Positions 20,034-28,574 of a DNA stretch of 64,000 nucleotides are shown here, piece by piece. The DNA lies in NCBI RefSeq assembly GCF_001880325.1, contig NZ_CP016312.1:806001-870000 (forward strand), written 5' to 3'. Below the pieces are notes generated by a model. That model was not told the DNA's origin and ran no database searches. It saw only the letters and a program-made list of their open reading frames with translations. The first letter of the stretch is position 1, and each line of letters begins with the position of its first letter. This stretch comes from Thermus brockianus (lineage in GTDB: Bacteria; Deinococcota; Deinococci; Deinococcales; Thermaceae). The position numbers were made by a program, and so were the translations under genes.

Positions 20034-20726
20034 ATGGAGCTTCCCCAAAACGCCCTCTTCGTGGACACCCGGCCCCGGCCCGCCTACGAGGCCGGGCACC
20101 TCCCGGGGGCCCGCCACCTGGACCTCTCCGCGCCCAAGCTCCGCCTGCGGGAGGAGGCGGAGCTTAGGGCGCTGGAGGCGGGCCTCACCGAGCTTTTCCA
20201 AAGCCTCGGCCTCCAAAGCCCCGTGGTCCTCTACGACGAGGGGCTCACGAGCCGGCTTTGCCGCACCGCCTTCTTCCTGGGCCTCGGGGGGCTTGAGGTA
20301 CAGCTTTGGACAGAAGGCTGGGAGCCCTACGCCACGGAAACGGAGGAACCCAAGCCCGGGCGCACCCCGGTGGAGGCCCGCCTAAGGCGGGACTGGCTTC
20401 TCACCGCCGACGAGGCCGCCCGCCACCCCCTCCTCCTGGACGTGCGGAGCCCCGAGGAGTACCAGGGAAAGGTCCACCCCCCCTGCTGCCCCCGGGGCGG
20501 GCGCATTCCTGGAAGCCAAAACGTTCCCCTGGAGCACTTCCTTAACCCCGAAGGCCTCCTAGAACGGCTCGGCCTGGAACCTGGGCAGGAGGTGGGGGTC
20601 TACTGCCACTCCGGGGCCCGGAGCGCCGTGGCCTTCTTCGTCCTGCGAAGCCTCGGGGTGAGGGCGCGGAACTACCTGGGCTCCATGCACGAGTGGCTCC
20701 AGGAGGGGCTACCCACCGAGCCGTAA
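20034..20726 (+). CDS. Tandem-domain rhodanese sulfurtransferase
   Basis: 230 residues, thiosulfate or mercaptopyruvate:acceptor sulfurtransferase type. N-terminal inactive rhodanese domain (ALFVDTRPRPAYEAGHLPGARHLDL), C-terminal active domain (LLLDVRSPEEYQG.. RIPGSQNVPL) with the catalytic loop VYCHSGARSA. HPPCCPRGGRIPG adds a Cys pair before the active domain. The start follows a TATAAT seven nt upstream; longer upstream frames run through hsp20 and are rejected. Likely sulfur transfer or cyanide detoxification. Confidence 0.9.
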   Translation: MELPQNALFVDTRPRPAYEAGHLPGARHLDLSAPKLRLREEAELRALEAGLTELFQSLGLQSPVVLYDEGLTSRLCRTAFFLGLGGLEVQLWTEGWEPYATETEEPKPGRTPVEARLRRDWLLTADEAARHPLLLDVRSPEEYQGKVHPPCCPRGGRIPGSQNVPLEHFLNPEGLLERLGLEPGQEVGVYCHSGARSAVAFFVLRSLGVRARNYLGSMHEWLQEGLPTEP

Positions 20727-21319
20727 ACCGCCCCACCCAAGCGCCAAGGCGCTCCGGTTGGGGCTTTCCGAGGGAGGAGGATGCAGAGAGGATACCCTCA
20801 GCATCCGGGCCGGTTTATCACGGCCCTCACCCAACGAGCCCCCTCTCCGGGCGACGATCCCCTGCGGAAGAGCCCGCAGCCCTGCGCGCATGGCGATGTT
20901 GTAGGCCGCCAGGCGGTCGGCGTTGTGCTGGAAGCCGCACCGCTGGCAGCGGAAAAGCGCCTGGCTCTGCCGGTGGGCGCGCCCTGGGGGGCCGTAGCGG
21001 GGACATACCTGACGGGTGTGCCGCGGGCTAACGGCCACCCCCCGCACCCCCTCGAGCCCGGCCAGGTCCTCCACCGCCAGGATGTCCCGGGGAGGAACGT
21101 CAAGGCGAAGGGTGAGGTGGATCCACCGCTTTCCCTCCTTCTTGAGAGGGTACCCGCCCCGGACGCCCTTGGCCCTTGCCCAAAGGTCCCGCTAGGGGGC
21201 CCCAAGCCTCTGGGGGCGGGGTTGCACGCCTCGGCGAGGCGCCCTACGCTGGCCTCCAGCGCCCTCTCCTTCGGGGGGCTCGAGGGTGCACCGGAGGGTG
21301 AGAGCTTGCACGGAAACAT
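20709..21319 (-). pseudogene. Decayed TnpB (IS200/IS605-family) remnant
   Basis: Reading the minus strand across frames gives pieces of TnpB: an N-terminal-like KERALEASVGRLAEACN, then KKEGKRWIHLTLRLDVPP, DILAVEDLAGLEGVRGVAV (RuvC-II Glu), a zinc-finger stretch with CPRYG where CxxC is expected, CQRCGFQHNADRLAAYNIAMRAG (RuvC-III Asp), then a run-on tail. The RuvC-I Asp region and most of the middle (~200 of ~400 residues) are deleted and at least one frameshift separates the parts. No tnpA is nearby. It is a dead element. Confidence 0.8.
20730..20764 (-). repeat. Hairpin at the right end of the TnpB element
   Basis: Interrupted palindrome with outer arms GCCCC/GGGGC and inner AGCGCC AA GGCGCT, at the tnpB 3' end, where IS605-type right ends and omega-RNA scaffolds lie. 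It may now serve as terminator for the rhodanese gene, whose stop is 4 bp away. Confidence 0.55.
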
Positions 21320-21324
21320 TCTAA

Positions 21325-21441
21325 CTAAACCCGGAAAGGAGGTGTGCGGGTTTAGCCGCCTATGGGCGGCCTGGGGCTATTCCGCAGGGCGTGTTTGCCC
21401 TTCGGGCCAAGCCATCCCGACCAAACGGAAGTTTGGTCGGG
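21325..21441. other. Cluster of stem-loops between the TnpB remnant and the MBL gene
   Basis: CTAAACCCG(21325-21333)/CGGGTTTAG(21347-21355) with an AGGAGGTG loop; GCCGCC(21355-21360)/GGCGGC(21365-21370); GGGC/GCCC around 21387-21400; and a perfect 11-bp stem CCCGACCAAAC/GTTTGGTCGGG with GGAA loop (21416-21441). This fills a stretch of about 740 bp without an intact gene together with the TnpB remnant. It could be the left end of the old IS or a 5' leader of the MBL gene. Confidence 0.5.
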
Positions 21442-21466
21442 GTCTTTCGCCCCAGACCCTAACCCC

Positions 21467-22093
21467 ATGATGAAGGCCCACCGTCTGGTCCTAGGCCCCC
21501 TCCAGGAAAACGGCTACCTGGTGGAGACCCCCGAAGGGGCGGTCCTTATAGACCCGGGGGACGAGCCCGAACGGATCCTGGCCCTCCTCGCCCAAACGGG
21601 CCTCGCCCCCAAGGCCATCCTCCTCACCCACGCCCACTTTGACCACGTGGGGGCCGTGGCCCCCCTGGTGGCCGCCTACGGCTTACCCGTCTTCCTCCAC
21701 CCCCTGGACCTCCCCCTTTACGAGCGGGCGGCGGAGGCGGCCCAGGCCTGGGGCTTCGCCATCCCCAAGCCCCCCCTGCCCGTGGAACCCCTGGCGGAGG
21801 GGATGGAACTCTTTGGCTTTAAGGTCCTCCACCTCCCCGGGCACAGCCCCGGGCACGTGGCCTTCTGGGACCCCATAGGCCAGAGGGTCTTCTCCGGGGA
21901 CCTCCTCTTCCGGGGAAGCATCGGCCGCTACGACCTGCCCGGGGCTGACCCCAAAGCCCTTTTCGCCTCCCTAAGGCGCCTCCTCGCCCTCCCCCCGGAC
22001 ACCCTGGTCCACCCGGGGCACGGACCCTCCACCACCTTGGGCCTCGAGGCCCACACGAACCCCTTCCTCACGGGGTTAGAATGGGAAACGTGA
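21467..22093 (+). CDS. Metallo-beta-lactamase-fold hydrolase (glyoxalase II-like)
   Basis: 208 residues. THAHFDHVG zinc motif, LPGHSPGHVAFW, SGDLLFRGSIGR and the C-terminal HPGHGPSTTLGLE are the glyoxalase II-type MBL set. Starts at ATGATG 21467; an open in-frame extension to 21362 runs through the stem-loops and is not protein-like. Substrate unknown: lactoylglutathione is unlikely in an organism lacking glutathione, so another thioester or a persulfide-type substrate is possible. Overlaps the next gene by 13 bp. Confidence 0.88.
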   Translation: MMKAHRLVLGPLQENGYLVETPEGAVLIDPGDEPERILALLAQTGLAPKAILLTHAHFDHVGAVAPLVAAYGLPVFLHPLDLPLYERAAEAAQAWGFAIPKPPLPVEPLAEGMELFGFKVLHLPGHSPGHVAFWDPIGQRVFSGDLLFRGSIGRYDLPGADPKALFASLRRLLALPPDTLVHPGHGPSTTLGLEAHTNPFLTGLEWET

Positions 22094-22836
22094 ACGGGCC
22101 GGACGCTCCCCACAGGGGACAACTCGAGGCGCTCAAGGCCCTCTTCGGGCTCCAAGAGAAGGATTTGGAAATAGATCGGCTCCAGCAAGAGGCGGAGAGC
22201 CTCCCCGAGGAGTTGCTTTCCGTCAAGTCCCAGGTGGAGGCCCTAGAAAGGGAGTTGGAAGACCTCCTAGAGCGCCAGGCGGAGTTAAGGAAGGAGTACA
22301 ACCGCCACAGCCTGGACATAGAGGACCTCACCGCCAAGGAAAAGCAGGCGGAGGCCGAGCAGCGCCAGGCGCAAAGCGCCCGGGAGCAGACCCAGTACGA
22401 GAACCGCATCCAGCAGATCAAAGACCGGATCCGCGAACTTTTAGAGCTCTCCACCCCCATCATGGAGGCCATGGAGAACCTGGAGGCGGAGATCGCCCGC
22501 CTGGAAGCGGAGCTCGCCCAGCTAAGGCCCAGGCTGGAGGAACTCCTGGAGGCCAACCGGGTGCGGGTGGAGGCCCTCCAGGCGGAGATTAGGGCCAGGC
22601 TAGAGGAGCGGGCGGCCTTGGCCCACGGCATCCCCGCCCCCGTCCTCAAGGAGTACGAGGCCATCCGCCGGGCCCGCAAGGGCATGGGCATCGTGCGCAT
22701 GGCCCGGCAAGGCCAGGTCTTCCGCTGCGAGGGGTGCAACGTGGTCCTGCCCACCCACGTGGCGCAAAAGGTCATTCAGGGGCAGCTCACCCGCTGCCCC
22801 TCCTGCGGCCGCCTCCTCTGGAAAGGGGAAGCCTAG
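22081..22836 (+). CDS. Coiled-coil protein with C4 zinc ribbon
   Basis: 251 residues: long antiparallel-type coiled coil ~25-190 rich in Leu/Glu heptads, then a C-terminal zinc ribbon (CEGC at ~220, CPSC near the end). This matches the C4-type zinc ribbon family (CT398-like), thought to bind nucleic acid or partner proteins; exact function unknown. The start lies within the end of the MBL gene. It ends convergent with and overlapping the OsmC gene by 4 bp (CTAG). Confidence 0.85.
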   Translation: MGNVNGPDAPHRGQLEALKALFGLQEKDLEIDRLQQEAESLPEELLSVKSQVEALERELEDLLERQAELRKEYNRHSLDIEDLTAKEKQAEAEQRQAQSAREQTQYENRIQQIKDRIRELLELSTPIMEAMENLEAEIARLEAELAQLRPRLEELLEANRVRVEALQAEIRARLEERAALAHGIPAPVLKEYEAIRRARKGMGIVRMARQGQVFRCEGCNVVLPTHVAQKVIQGQLTRCPSCGRLLWKGEA

Positions 22837-23261
22837 ACCAGCTTGGCCTGAAGGGTAATCTCCTTCACCCCCGCTAGCGCCCGGGAAACGGCGCAACCCT
22901 CCTTGGCCGCCTGGGCAATCTCTTGGAATTTCTCCGGGCTAATCCCGGGCACCTCCGCCTCGGTCAGGAGCTCAATCCGGGCAAGGGTAGGCTTCCCCTC
23001 CACCATCTCCAGGTGCACCCGGGCCTCAGTGGCCACCCGCTTGGGGGTATACCCCTCCCGCTCCAGGCTGGCGGCGAGGGCCATGGAGAAGCAGCCCGCA
23101 TGGGCCGCGGCGATGAGCTCTTCCGGGTTCGTGCCCTCGCCTTCCTCAAAGCGCGAGGGGAAGGAATAGGGCCCCTCAAAGGCCTGGCTCTGGAGCCGCA
23201 TGATACCCTTGCCCTGACGGAGACCGCCTTCCCATACCGCATTGGCTTTGCGCACCGGCAT
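22833..23261 (-). CDS. OsmC/Ohr-family peroxiredoxin
   Basis: 142 residues. Two reactive cysteines: HAGCFSMAL (peroxidatic, ~C57) and KEGCAVSRAL (resolving, ~C122). NPEELIAAAHAGCFSMAL and FEGPYSFPSRFEEGEGTNPEEL are OsmC signatures. Thiol-dependent hydroperoxide reduction, cytoplasmic. SD GGAGGT upstream of the ATG. Confidence 0.92.
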   Translation of the reverse strand: MPVRKANAVWEGGLRQGKGIMRLQSQAFEGPYSFPSRFEEGEGTNPEELIAAAHAGCFSMALAASLEREGYTPKRVATEARVHLEMVEGKPTLARIELLTEAEVPGISPEKFQEIAQAAKEGCAVSRALAGVKEITLQAKLV

Positions 23262-23335
23262 CGCTTTACCTCCGGTTCCAGGATACCGAACTATCGCAAG
23301 CCCATAGAAAGGCAGGGCACCTTTACACTGGCCTT

Positions 23336-24112
23336 GTGCTCTTCCTCTTCGTGGACGGCCTGGGCTTAGGGGAGGCGCTAGGGGACCTCTTTCCCCGCCT
23401 TTTAGACCTTTCCCCCAGGCCCCTGGACGCCACCTTGGGGGTGGAGGGCCTCCCCCAGTCGGGCACGGGGCAGACCACCCTCCTCACCGGGGTCAACGCC
23501 GCCCAGCTCCTCGGCCATCACCAGGGGCCCTTTCCGAGCCCTAGGCTTAAGCCCCTCCTCCGGCGAAGCCTTTACGCTTGGGCCAGGGAAGTAGGCCTAA
23601 CCGTCCTTCACGCCAACGCCTACCGGCCGGAATACCTCAGGCGGGCCACGGAAGGGAGGAGGCTTCTCCTTTCCGCCTTCGCCCAGGCGGCAGGCCTGGC
23701 TGGCCTTTCCCTCCTCCCCCTGGGCCACCCCCTAGCCCTTCCCCCCGCTTTCTGGGAAGACCCTTACGGCATGGGCGCGCGGGCGGCCAGCCTATCCCGG
23801 GCCTTTGACCTTGTGGTCCTGGAGTACTGGGCCTTGGACCTCGCGGCCCACCGGGCGCCCGAAACCCTTCCCGAACGCTTCTGGGAGCTTTCCCTTTTTC
23901 TAGAAGGCTTCCTGGCGGAAGGGGGGGAGCTTCTTCTCACCTCGGACCACGGCAACGCCGAGGAACCCTGGCACCCCAGGCATACCCGGAACCCTGTGCC
24001 CCTCGTCTACACGGGGGAAGCCCCCTTCTGGCCGCAGGACCTTGCGGAGGTCCTCCCCTGGTTGCAAGCGATTATCGCTTCTAAATATAGAAAATCCGAC
24101 CGGAATACTTGA
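23336..24112 (+). CDS. Alkaline-phosphatase-superfamily metalloenzyme
   Basis: 258 residues. LFVDGLGLGE (metal Asp), SGTGQTTLLTG (nucleophile Ser/Thr), LTSDHGNAEE and RHTRNPVPLV are the superfamily's two-metal site residues; closest in layout to cofactor-independent phosphoglycerate mutase-like enzymes but half their length. GTG start 6 nt after a TACACT -10 box (23324-23329). Substrate unknown. The AT-rich 3' end overlaps the upstream control region of fbpA. Confidence 0.82.
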   Translation: MLFLFVDGLGLGEALGDLFPRLLDLSPRPLDATLGVEGLPQSGTGQTTLLTGVNAAQLLGHHQGPFPSPRLKPLLRRSLYAWAREVGLTVLHANAYRPEYLRRATEGRRLLLSAFAQAAGLAGLSLLPLGHPLALPPAFWEDPYGMGARAASLSRAFDLVVLEYWALDLAAHRAPETLPERFWELSLFLEGFLAEGGELLLTSDHGNAEEPWHPRHTRNPVPLVYTGEAPFWPQDLAEVLPWLQAIIASKYRKSDRNT

Positions 24113-24137
24113 CTTTATCCCCCGGATGGGCTAGCCT
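24079..24137 (+). promoter_or_regulatory. fbpA promoter with upstream AT-rich inverted repeat
   Basis: Promoter TTGACT (24109-24114), 17-nt spacer, TAGCCT (24132-24137). Just upstream, TTCTAAATATAGAA (24079-24092) is 12/14 palindromic and strikingly AT-rich for this genome, a candidate operator for an iron-responsive repressor (inference). Confidence 0.55.
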
Positions 24138-24190
24138 ACCCAGGCGGAGGGCGCCCTCGCCCCCGGAGGCATCCGGGGAAAGGAGGCTGG

Positions 24191-25180
24191 ATGCGAAAGA
24201 GCATTGTTCTCACCCTCATCGGCATAACGGCCCTGAGCTTCGCCCAGGCCCAAACCCTGACCCTTTACTCCGGCCGGGGTCAAAGCCTGGTGGAGCCCTT
24301 GGTCAAGCAGTTCCAGGAGGAAACCGGGATCCGGGTTCAGGTGCGCTACGGTTCCGACGCCCAGATCCTGGCCGCCTTGCAGGAGGAGGGAAGCCGCTCC
24401 CCGGCGGACATTTTCTGGGCCAACACCGCTGGGGCCCTGGGCCAGGCGGCGGCGCGGGGGCTTCTTAGGCCTTTAGGGGAAACCCTCCTCCGGCAACCCC
24501 AGGCCTTCGTGCCCGCTTCCAAGGCCTGGGTACCGGTGACCGTGCGCCTGCGGGTCCTGGCCTATAATCCGCAGAAGTTCAAGCCGGAAGAGCTGCCGCA
24601 AAGCCTTCTAGACCTCCCCCGCTTCGCCCAGGAGAAAGGCCTCCAGGGCCGGGTGGGTTGGACCCCTACCTACTCCAGCTTCCAGGACATGGTGGCGGGG
24701 ATGATCGCCCTTTACGGGGAAGCCAAGACCCGGGAGTGGCTCCTCGCCATGAAGGCCCTGAACCCCAAGGCCTACGCCTCCAACCCCGCCATGCTGGACG
24801 CCATCCGGGCGGGAGAGGTGGACCTGGGCTCCACCAACCACTACTACGTGGTCCGCTTCCGCCGGGCCGGGTACAACCTGGGGATGCACCATTTCCAGGA
24901 TGGGGACGTGGGCAACCTGGCCTTGGTAACGGGAGCGGGAATCCTCAAGACCTCCAAGAACCTGGTGGCCGCCAACCGCTTCCTCACCTACCTCCTTTCC
25001 CCCAAGGGGCAGCAGTACTTTGTGGGCAACGTGGGGGAGTACCCCTTGGTGAAAGGGGTGGTGGTGGACCCGAACCTTCTCCCCTTGGACCAGGCCCTGC
25101 GGAAAAGCCCCAAGCTGGACTTTGAGCGCCTGCCCATGGACCAGGCCCTGAGACTCCTGCGCGATCTGGGCATCCTGTAG
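24191..25180 (+). CDS. fbpA: Fe3+ ABC transporter substrate-binding protein
   Basis: 329 residues. Signal peptide ~1-20 (MRKSIVLTLIGITALSFAQA), then LTLYSGRGQSLVEPLVKQFQEETGI, typical of FbpA/FutA. Tyrosines likely to bind ferric iron: TPTYSSFQD, NHYYVVRF, GEYPLVKG. Periplasmic. The stop is immediately followed by the permease ATG. SD AAAGGAGG upstream. Homologous FbpA has been studied in T. thermophilus as I recall. Confidence 0.92.
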   Translation: MRKSIVLTLIGITALSFAQAQTLTLYSGRGQSLVEPLVKQFQEETGIRVQVRYGSDAQILAALQEEGSRSPADIFWANTAGALGQAAARGLLRPLGETLLRQPQAFVPASKAWVPVTVRLRVLAYNPQKFKPEELPQSLLDLPRFAQEKGLQGRVGWTPTYSSFQDMVAGMIALYGEAKTREWLLAMKALNPKAYASNPAMLDAIRAGEVDLGSTNHYYVVRFRRAGYNLGMHHFQDGDVGNLALVTGAGILKTSKNLVAANRFLTYLLSPKGQQYFVGNVGEYPLVKGVVVDPNLLPLDQALRKSPKLDFERLPMDQALRLLRDLGIL

Positions 25181-26734
25181 ATGGTCCGCCCTCGAGGCCT
25201 CCACCACCTGCCCGGGCTCCTGCCCTTCCTGGTGCCCGCCCTCCTCACGGGGGGCGGGGTGGCCCTGCCCTTGGTCTACTTGGTCCTGCGGGCCCTGGAG
25301 GCCGAACCCGGCGCCCTAAGGGAAATCCTCCTTCGTCCCAAGAACCTGGAGCTTCTCCTCAACACCCTGGCCCTCCTCCTGGGCGTGCTCGCCCTCACCA
25401 CCCTCCTCGCCCTGCCCCTCGCCTTCCTCACCACCCGCACGAACCTCAAGGGCAAGCGGCTCCTTTCCCTCCTCCTCACCCTGCCCCTCGCCATCCCCGG
25501 GTACGTGGGGGCTTATGTCCTCCTGGCCGCCACCGGGCCCGGGGGCATCCTACCCTTGCCCCGCCTCGAGGGGTACGTGGGGGCCCTTTTCGTCCTTTCC
25601 TTCATCACCTACCCCTACCTCTTCCTCTCCTTGCGCGCCGCCTTTTTGGGCCTGGACCCCGCCTTGGAGGAGGCGGCGAGGACCCTGGGGATGGGCCCTT
25701 GGCGGGCCTTCTTCCGGGCCGCTTTCCCCCAGCTTCTGCCCGCCTTGCTCTCGGGCTACCTGGTGGTGGGCCTCCACGTCCTGGGAGACTTCGGCACGGT
25801 GAGCCTCCTGCGCTACGAAACCTTCTCCTACGCCATCTACCTGCAGTACAGCGCCGCCTTTGACCGGGTGTACGCCGCCTGGCTGGCCCTGCTGCTCCTC
25901 CTTCTCACCGGGGGGCTTTTGTGGCTGGAGGGCCTTCTCCTCCGCCGCCTCACCCTGGCCCGCACCGGAAAGGGAGCAAGCCGGCACCATAAGCCCCTTC
26001 GCCTGGGACCCTTCGCCCCCTTGGGCTACGCCCTAGCCCTCCTCCCCCCTCTTGTCGCCTTGGCCCTTCCCCTCTATGCCCTCTTCCACCTGGCCCGCCG
26101 CTTTCCCCAGGAGGGGCTTAGCGGGCTCTGGGAGGCTTTAGGGCATTCCGCCTTGGCCGCGGCCCCCGCCGCCTTCTTGGCCGTGGGGATGGCCCTGCCC
26201 TTGGCCTACCTGGCGGTGCGCCTTCCCTCCCCCGCCTCCCGCTTCCTGGAGCGCCTGGCCTACCTGGGGTACGCCATCCCCCCCTTGGCCTTCGCCCTGG
26301 CCTGGATCTTCTTCAGCCTCCGGAGCCTTCCCTTCCTCTACGGCACCCTGCCCCTTTTGGTCCTGGTCCTCGCCTTCCACTTCCTGGCGGAGAGCCTGGG
26401 CCCGGTGCGGGGAGCGCTTTTCCAGGTGCCAAGGCGCCTGGAGGAAGCGGCGAGGACCCTGGGGGAAACCCCCACGGGGGCCTTCTTCCGCGTCACCTTC
26501 CCCCTCCTTTGGCGGGGGGCGGTGGCGGGGGGAGCCTTGGCCTTCATCGGGGCGGTGAAGGAACTCCCCATCACCCTCCTCCTGGCCCCCATGGGCTACG
26601 CCACCTTGGCCACCCGGGTTTTCAGCTACACTCAAGAGGCCATGTTCGCTGAGGCCGCCCCCTTCGCCCTCCTCATCGCCCTTCTTTCGGCGGCCTTTGT
26701 GGGGGTGCTGCTTTGGACCGAGCGCCGCTTTTAG
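25181..26734 (+). CDS. fbpB: Fe3+ ABC transporter permease
   Basis: 517 residues, about 12 transmembrane helices in two homologous halves, each with a permease EAA-type loop (EEAARTLGMGPWRAFFRAAFPQL and EEAARTLGETPTGAFFRVTFPLL). ATG directly follows the fbpA stop. A fused dimeric permease of the ThiP/FbpB type. Confidence 0.93.
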   Translation: MVRPRGLHHLPGLLPFLVPALLTGGGVALPLVYLVLRALEAEPGALREILLRPKNLELLLNTLALLLGVLALTTLLALPLAFLTTRTNLKGKRLLSLLLTLPLAIPGYVGAYVLLAATGPGGILPLPRLEGYVGALFVLSFITYPYLFLSLRAAFLGLDPALEEAARTLGMGPWRAFFRAAFPQLLPALLSGYLVVGLHVLGDFGTVSLLRYETFSYAIYLQYSAAFDRVYAAWLALLLLLLTGGLLWLEGLLLRRLTLARTGKGASRHHKPLRLGPFAPLGYALALLPPLVALALPLYALFHLARRFPQEGLSGLWEALGHSALAAAPAAFLAVGMALPLAYLAVRLPSPASRFLERLAYLGYAIPPLAFALAWIFFSLRSLPFLYGTLPLLVLVLAFHFLAESLGPVRGALFQVPRRLEEAARTLGETPTGAFFRVTFPLLWRGAVAGGALAFIGAVKELPITLLLAPMGYATLATRVFSYTQEAMFAEAAPFALLIALLSAAFVGVLLWTERRF

Positions 26735-27762
26735 CCCTAAAGGGCATCCGCAAACGCTTCGGGGAGCACGAGGTGCTGAAGGGGATAGACCTCGCCGTCT
26801 ACCCCGGGGAGATCTTGGCCTTGCTTGGGCCTTCGGGTTGCGGCAAGACCACCCTCCTTAGGGTCATCGCCGGCCTGGAAAGCCCCGACGGGGGAAGGGT
26901 GGTTCTGGAGGGCCAAGACATCACCCACCTTCCCCCAGAAAGGCGGGGCATCGGCTTCGTCTTCCAGGACTACGCCCTCTTTCCCCACCTCACCGCCTTG
27001 GGCAACGTGGCCTTCGGGCTCAAGGGGAAAGACCGCCTGCTCCGGGCGCAGAAGGCCCTGGAACGGGTGGGCATGACCCTCTTCCAGCACCGCAAGCCCC
27101 AGGAGCTTTCCGGCGGGCAACAGCAGCGGGTGGCCTTGGCCCGGGCCCTGGCCCCCGGCCCCAAGCTGGTCCTCCTGGACGAGCCCTTCTCCAGCCTGGA
27201 CGCAAGCCTCCGGGCCGCCACCCGGGAAGAGGTGCGCAAGGTGCTCAAAGAGACGGGCACCACCGCCCTCCTGGTCACCCACGACCAAGAGGAGGCCCTT
27301 TCCTTCGCCGACCGCCTGGGGGTGATGCGGGACGGAAAGCTCTTGCAGGTGGACACCCCCGAGGCGGTCTACCTTAGGCCCAAGACCCCCTTTGTGGCCC
27401 AGTTCCTGGGGCGCACCAACCTCCTTTCCGGGGAGGGGAAGGGGCGCTACGCCGAAACCTGCCTTGGCCCCGTGGCCTTGGCCGAGCCCGCCCACGGACC
27501 CCTTCTCCTTTCCCTGCGCCCCGAGGCCTTGCGGCTCGCCCCCCCGGAGGCGGGCGGGGCCTTAGGTCGGGTGGTGGCCCGGGAGTTCAAGGGGCACGAC
27601 CTCACCTACCGGGTGCGCCTCCTGGCCCCGGAGCGGGAGGTCCTGGTGCAAGAGGGGCCGGAAAGCCCCTTCCGGGTGGGGGATGTGGTGGCGGTACAGG
27701 TGGTGGGGGAAGGGGTGGCCTTGGAAGGCCAAAGCCCCAAGGCCCCCGTGGGCACCGACTAA
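26713..27762 (+). CDS. fbpC: Fe3+ ABC transporter ATPase
   Basis: 349 residues. Walker A GPSGCGKTT, Q-loop VFQDYALFPHLT, signature LSGGQQQRVALARAL, Walker B LVLLDEPFSSLD, H-loop LLVTHDQEEAL; the C-terminal ~110 residues are a TOBE-like regulatory domain. TTG start at 26713 overlaps the permease end by 22 bp. Energises ferric uptake with FbpA/FbpB. Confidence 0.92.
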   Translation: MDRAPLLALKGIRKRFGEHEVLKGIDLAVYPGEILALLGPSGCGKTTLLRVIAGLESPDGGRVVLEGQDITHLPPERRGIGFVFQDYALFPHLTALGNVAFGLKGKDRLLRAQKALERVGMTLFQHRKPQELSGGQQQRVALARALAPGPKLVLLDEPFSSLDASLRAATREEVRKVLKETGTTALLVTHDQEEALSFADRLGVMRDGKLLQVDTPEAVYLRPKTPFVAQFLGRTNLLSGEGKGRYAETCLGPVALAEPAHGPLLLSLRPEALRLAPPEAGGALGRVVAREFKGHDLTYRVRLLAPEREVLVQEGPESPFRVGDVVAVQVVGEGVALEGQSPKAPVGTD

Positions 27763-27771
27763 GCTTAGGGC

Positions 27772-28536
27772 GTGCGCCGCATCCTCCTCCTCGCCGAATA
27801 CGACGGCACCCACTTCGCCGGGCTCCAGCGGCAACGGGAGGGCTTGCGCACGGTGCAGGGGGAGCTGGAGAAGGTCCTTCCCGCCATCGGGGCCCTCCCC
27901 AAGGCGGTGGCCGCAGGCCGCACGGACGCTGGGGTCCACGCCTTGGCCATGCCCTTCCACGCCGACCTCCTCGGCTCCATCCCCGTGGAACGGGTCCCCG
28001 AGGCCCTAAACCGCCTCCTCCCGGAGGACCTCAAGGTCCTCGCCGCCAGGGAAGTGGCCCAGGACTTCCACGCCCGCAAGGACGCCCTTTGGCGCGCCTA
28101 CCGCTACCGGGTCCTCGTAAGGCCCCACCCCTCCCCCCTCCTGCGCCACCGGGTCCTATGGCTTCGGCGCCCCTTGGACCTGAAGGCCCTGGAGGAAGCC
28201 CTGCCCCTCCTCCTAGGGCGGCACAACTTCCTGGGCTTCGCCAAGGAGGAGGTGCGGGAGGGGGTTAGGGAGCTCTTGGAAGCCCGGCTCTTTGTGGTGG
28301 AGGGGGAGGGGGGCCTCGAGGTCCACTTCTATTTCAGGGGCACCAGCTTCCTCAGGGGCCAGGTGCGGGGGATGGTGGGCACCCTCCTGGAGGTGGGCCT
28401 GGGGAAGCGCCCCCCGGAAAGCCTAAAGGCCATCCTGGAAACCCAAGACCGCCGCCTCGCCGGCCCCTCGGCTCCTCCCCAAGGGCTTTACTTCGTGGAG
28501 GCAGCCTACCCGGAAGAGCGCCTGATGCCAAGGTAA
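27772..28536 (+). CDS. truA: tRNA pseudouridine(38-40) synthase
   Basis: 254 residues. Catalytic Asp in [27 protein letters not shown] at the N terminus and [22 protein letters not shown] near the C terminus are TruA hallmarks. GTG start 10 bp after fbpC. Modifies the anticodon arm of tRNAs. Confidence 0.94.
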   Translation: MRRILLLAEYDGTHFAGLQRQREGLRTVQGELEKVLPAIGALPKAVAAGRTDAGVHALAMPFHADLLGSIPVERVPEALNRLLPEDLKVLAAREVAQDFHARKDALWRAYRYRVLVRPHPSPLLRHRVLWLRRPLDLKALEEALPLLLGRHNFLGFAKEEVREGVRELLEARLFVVEGEGGLEVHFYFRGTSFLRGQVRGMVGTLLEVGLGKRPPESLKAILETQDRRLAGPSAPPQGLYFVEAAYPEERLMPR

Positions 28537-28538
28537 AA

Positions 28539-28559
28539 GGGACCGGCTTAGCCGGTCCC
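28539..28559. terminator. Bidirectional terminator hairpin
   Basis: Perfect 9-bp stem GGGACCGGC / GCCGGTCCC with TTA loop between convergent truA and the peptide permease gene. Confidence 0.7.
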
Positions 28560-28574
28560 TAAGCCCTAAGGCTC

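Noticed and set aside
21362-21466. N-terminal extension of the MBL hydrolase
   Set aside because: It is encoded by the stem-loop region and lacks an SD at proper distance; the fold starts at 21467.
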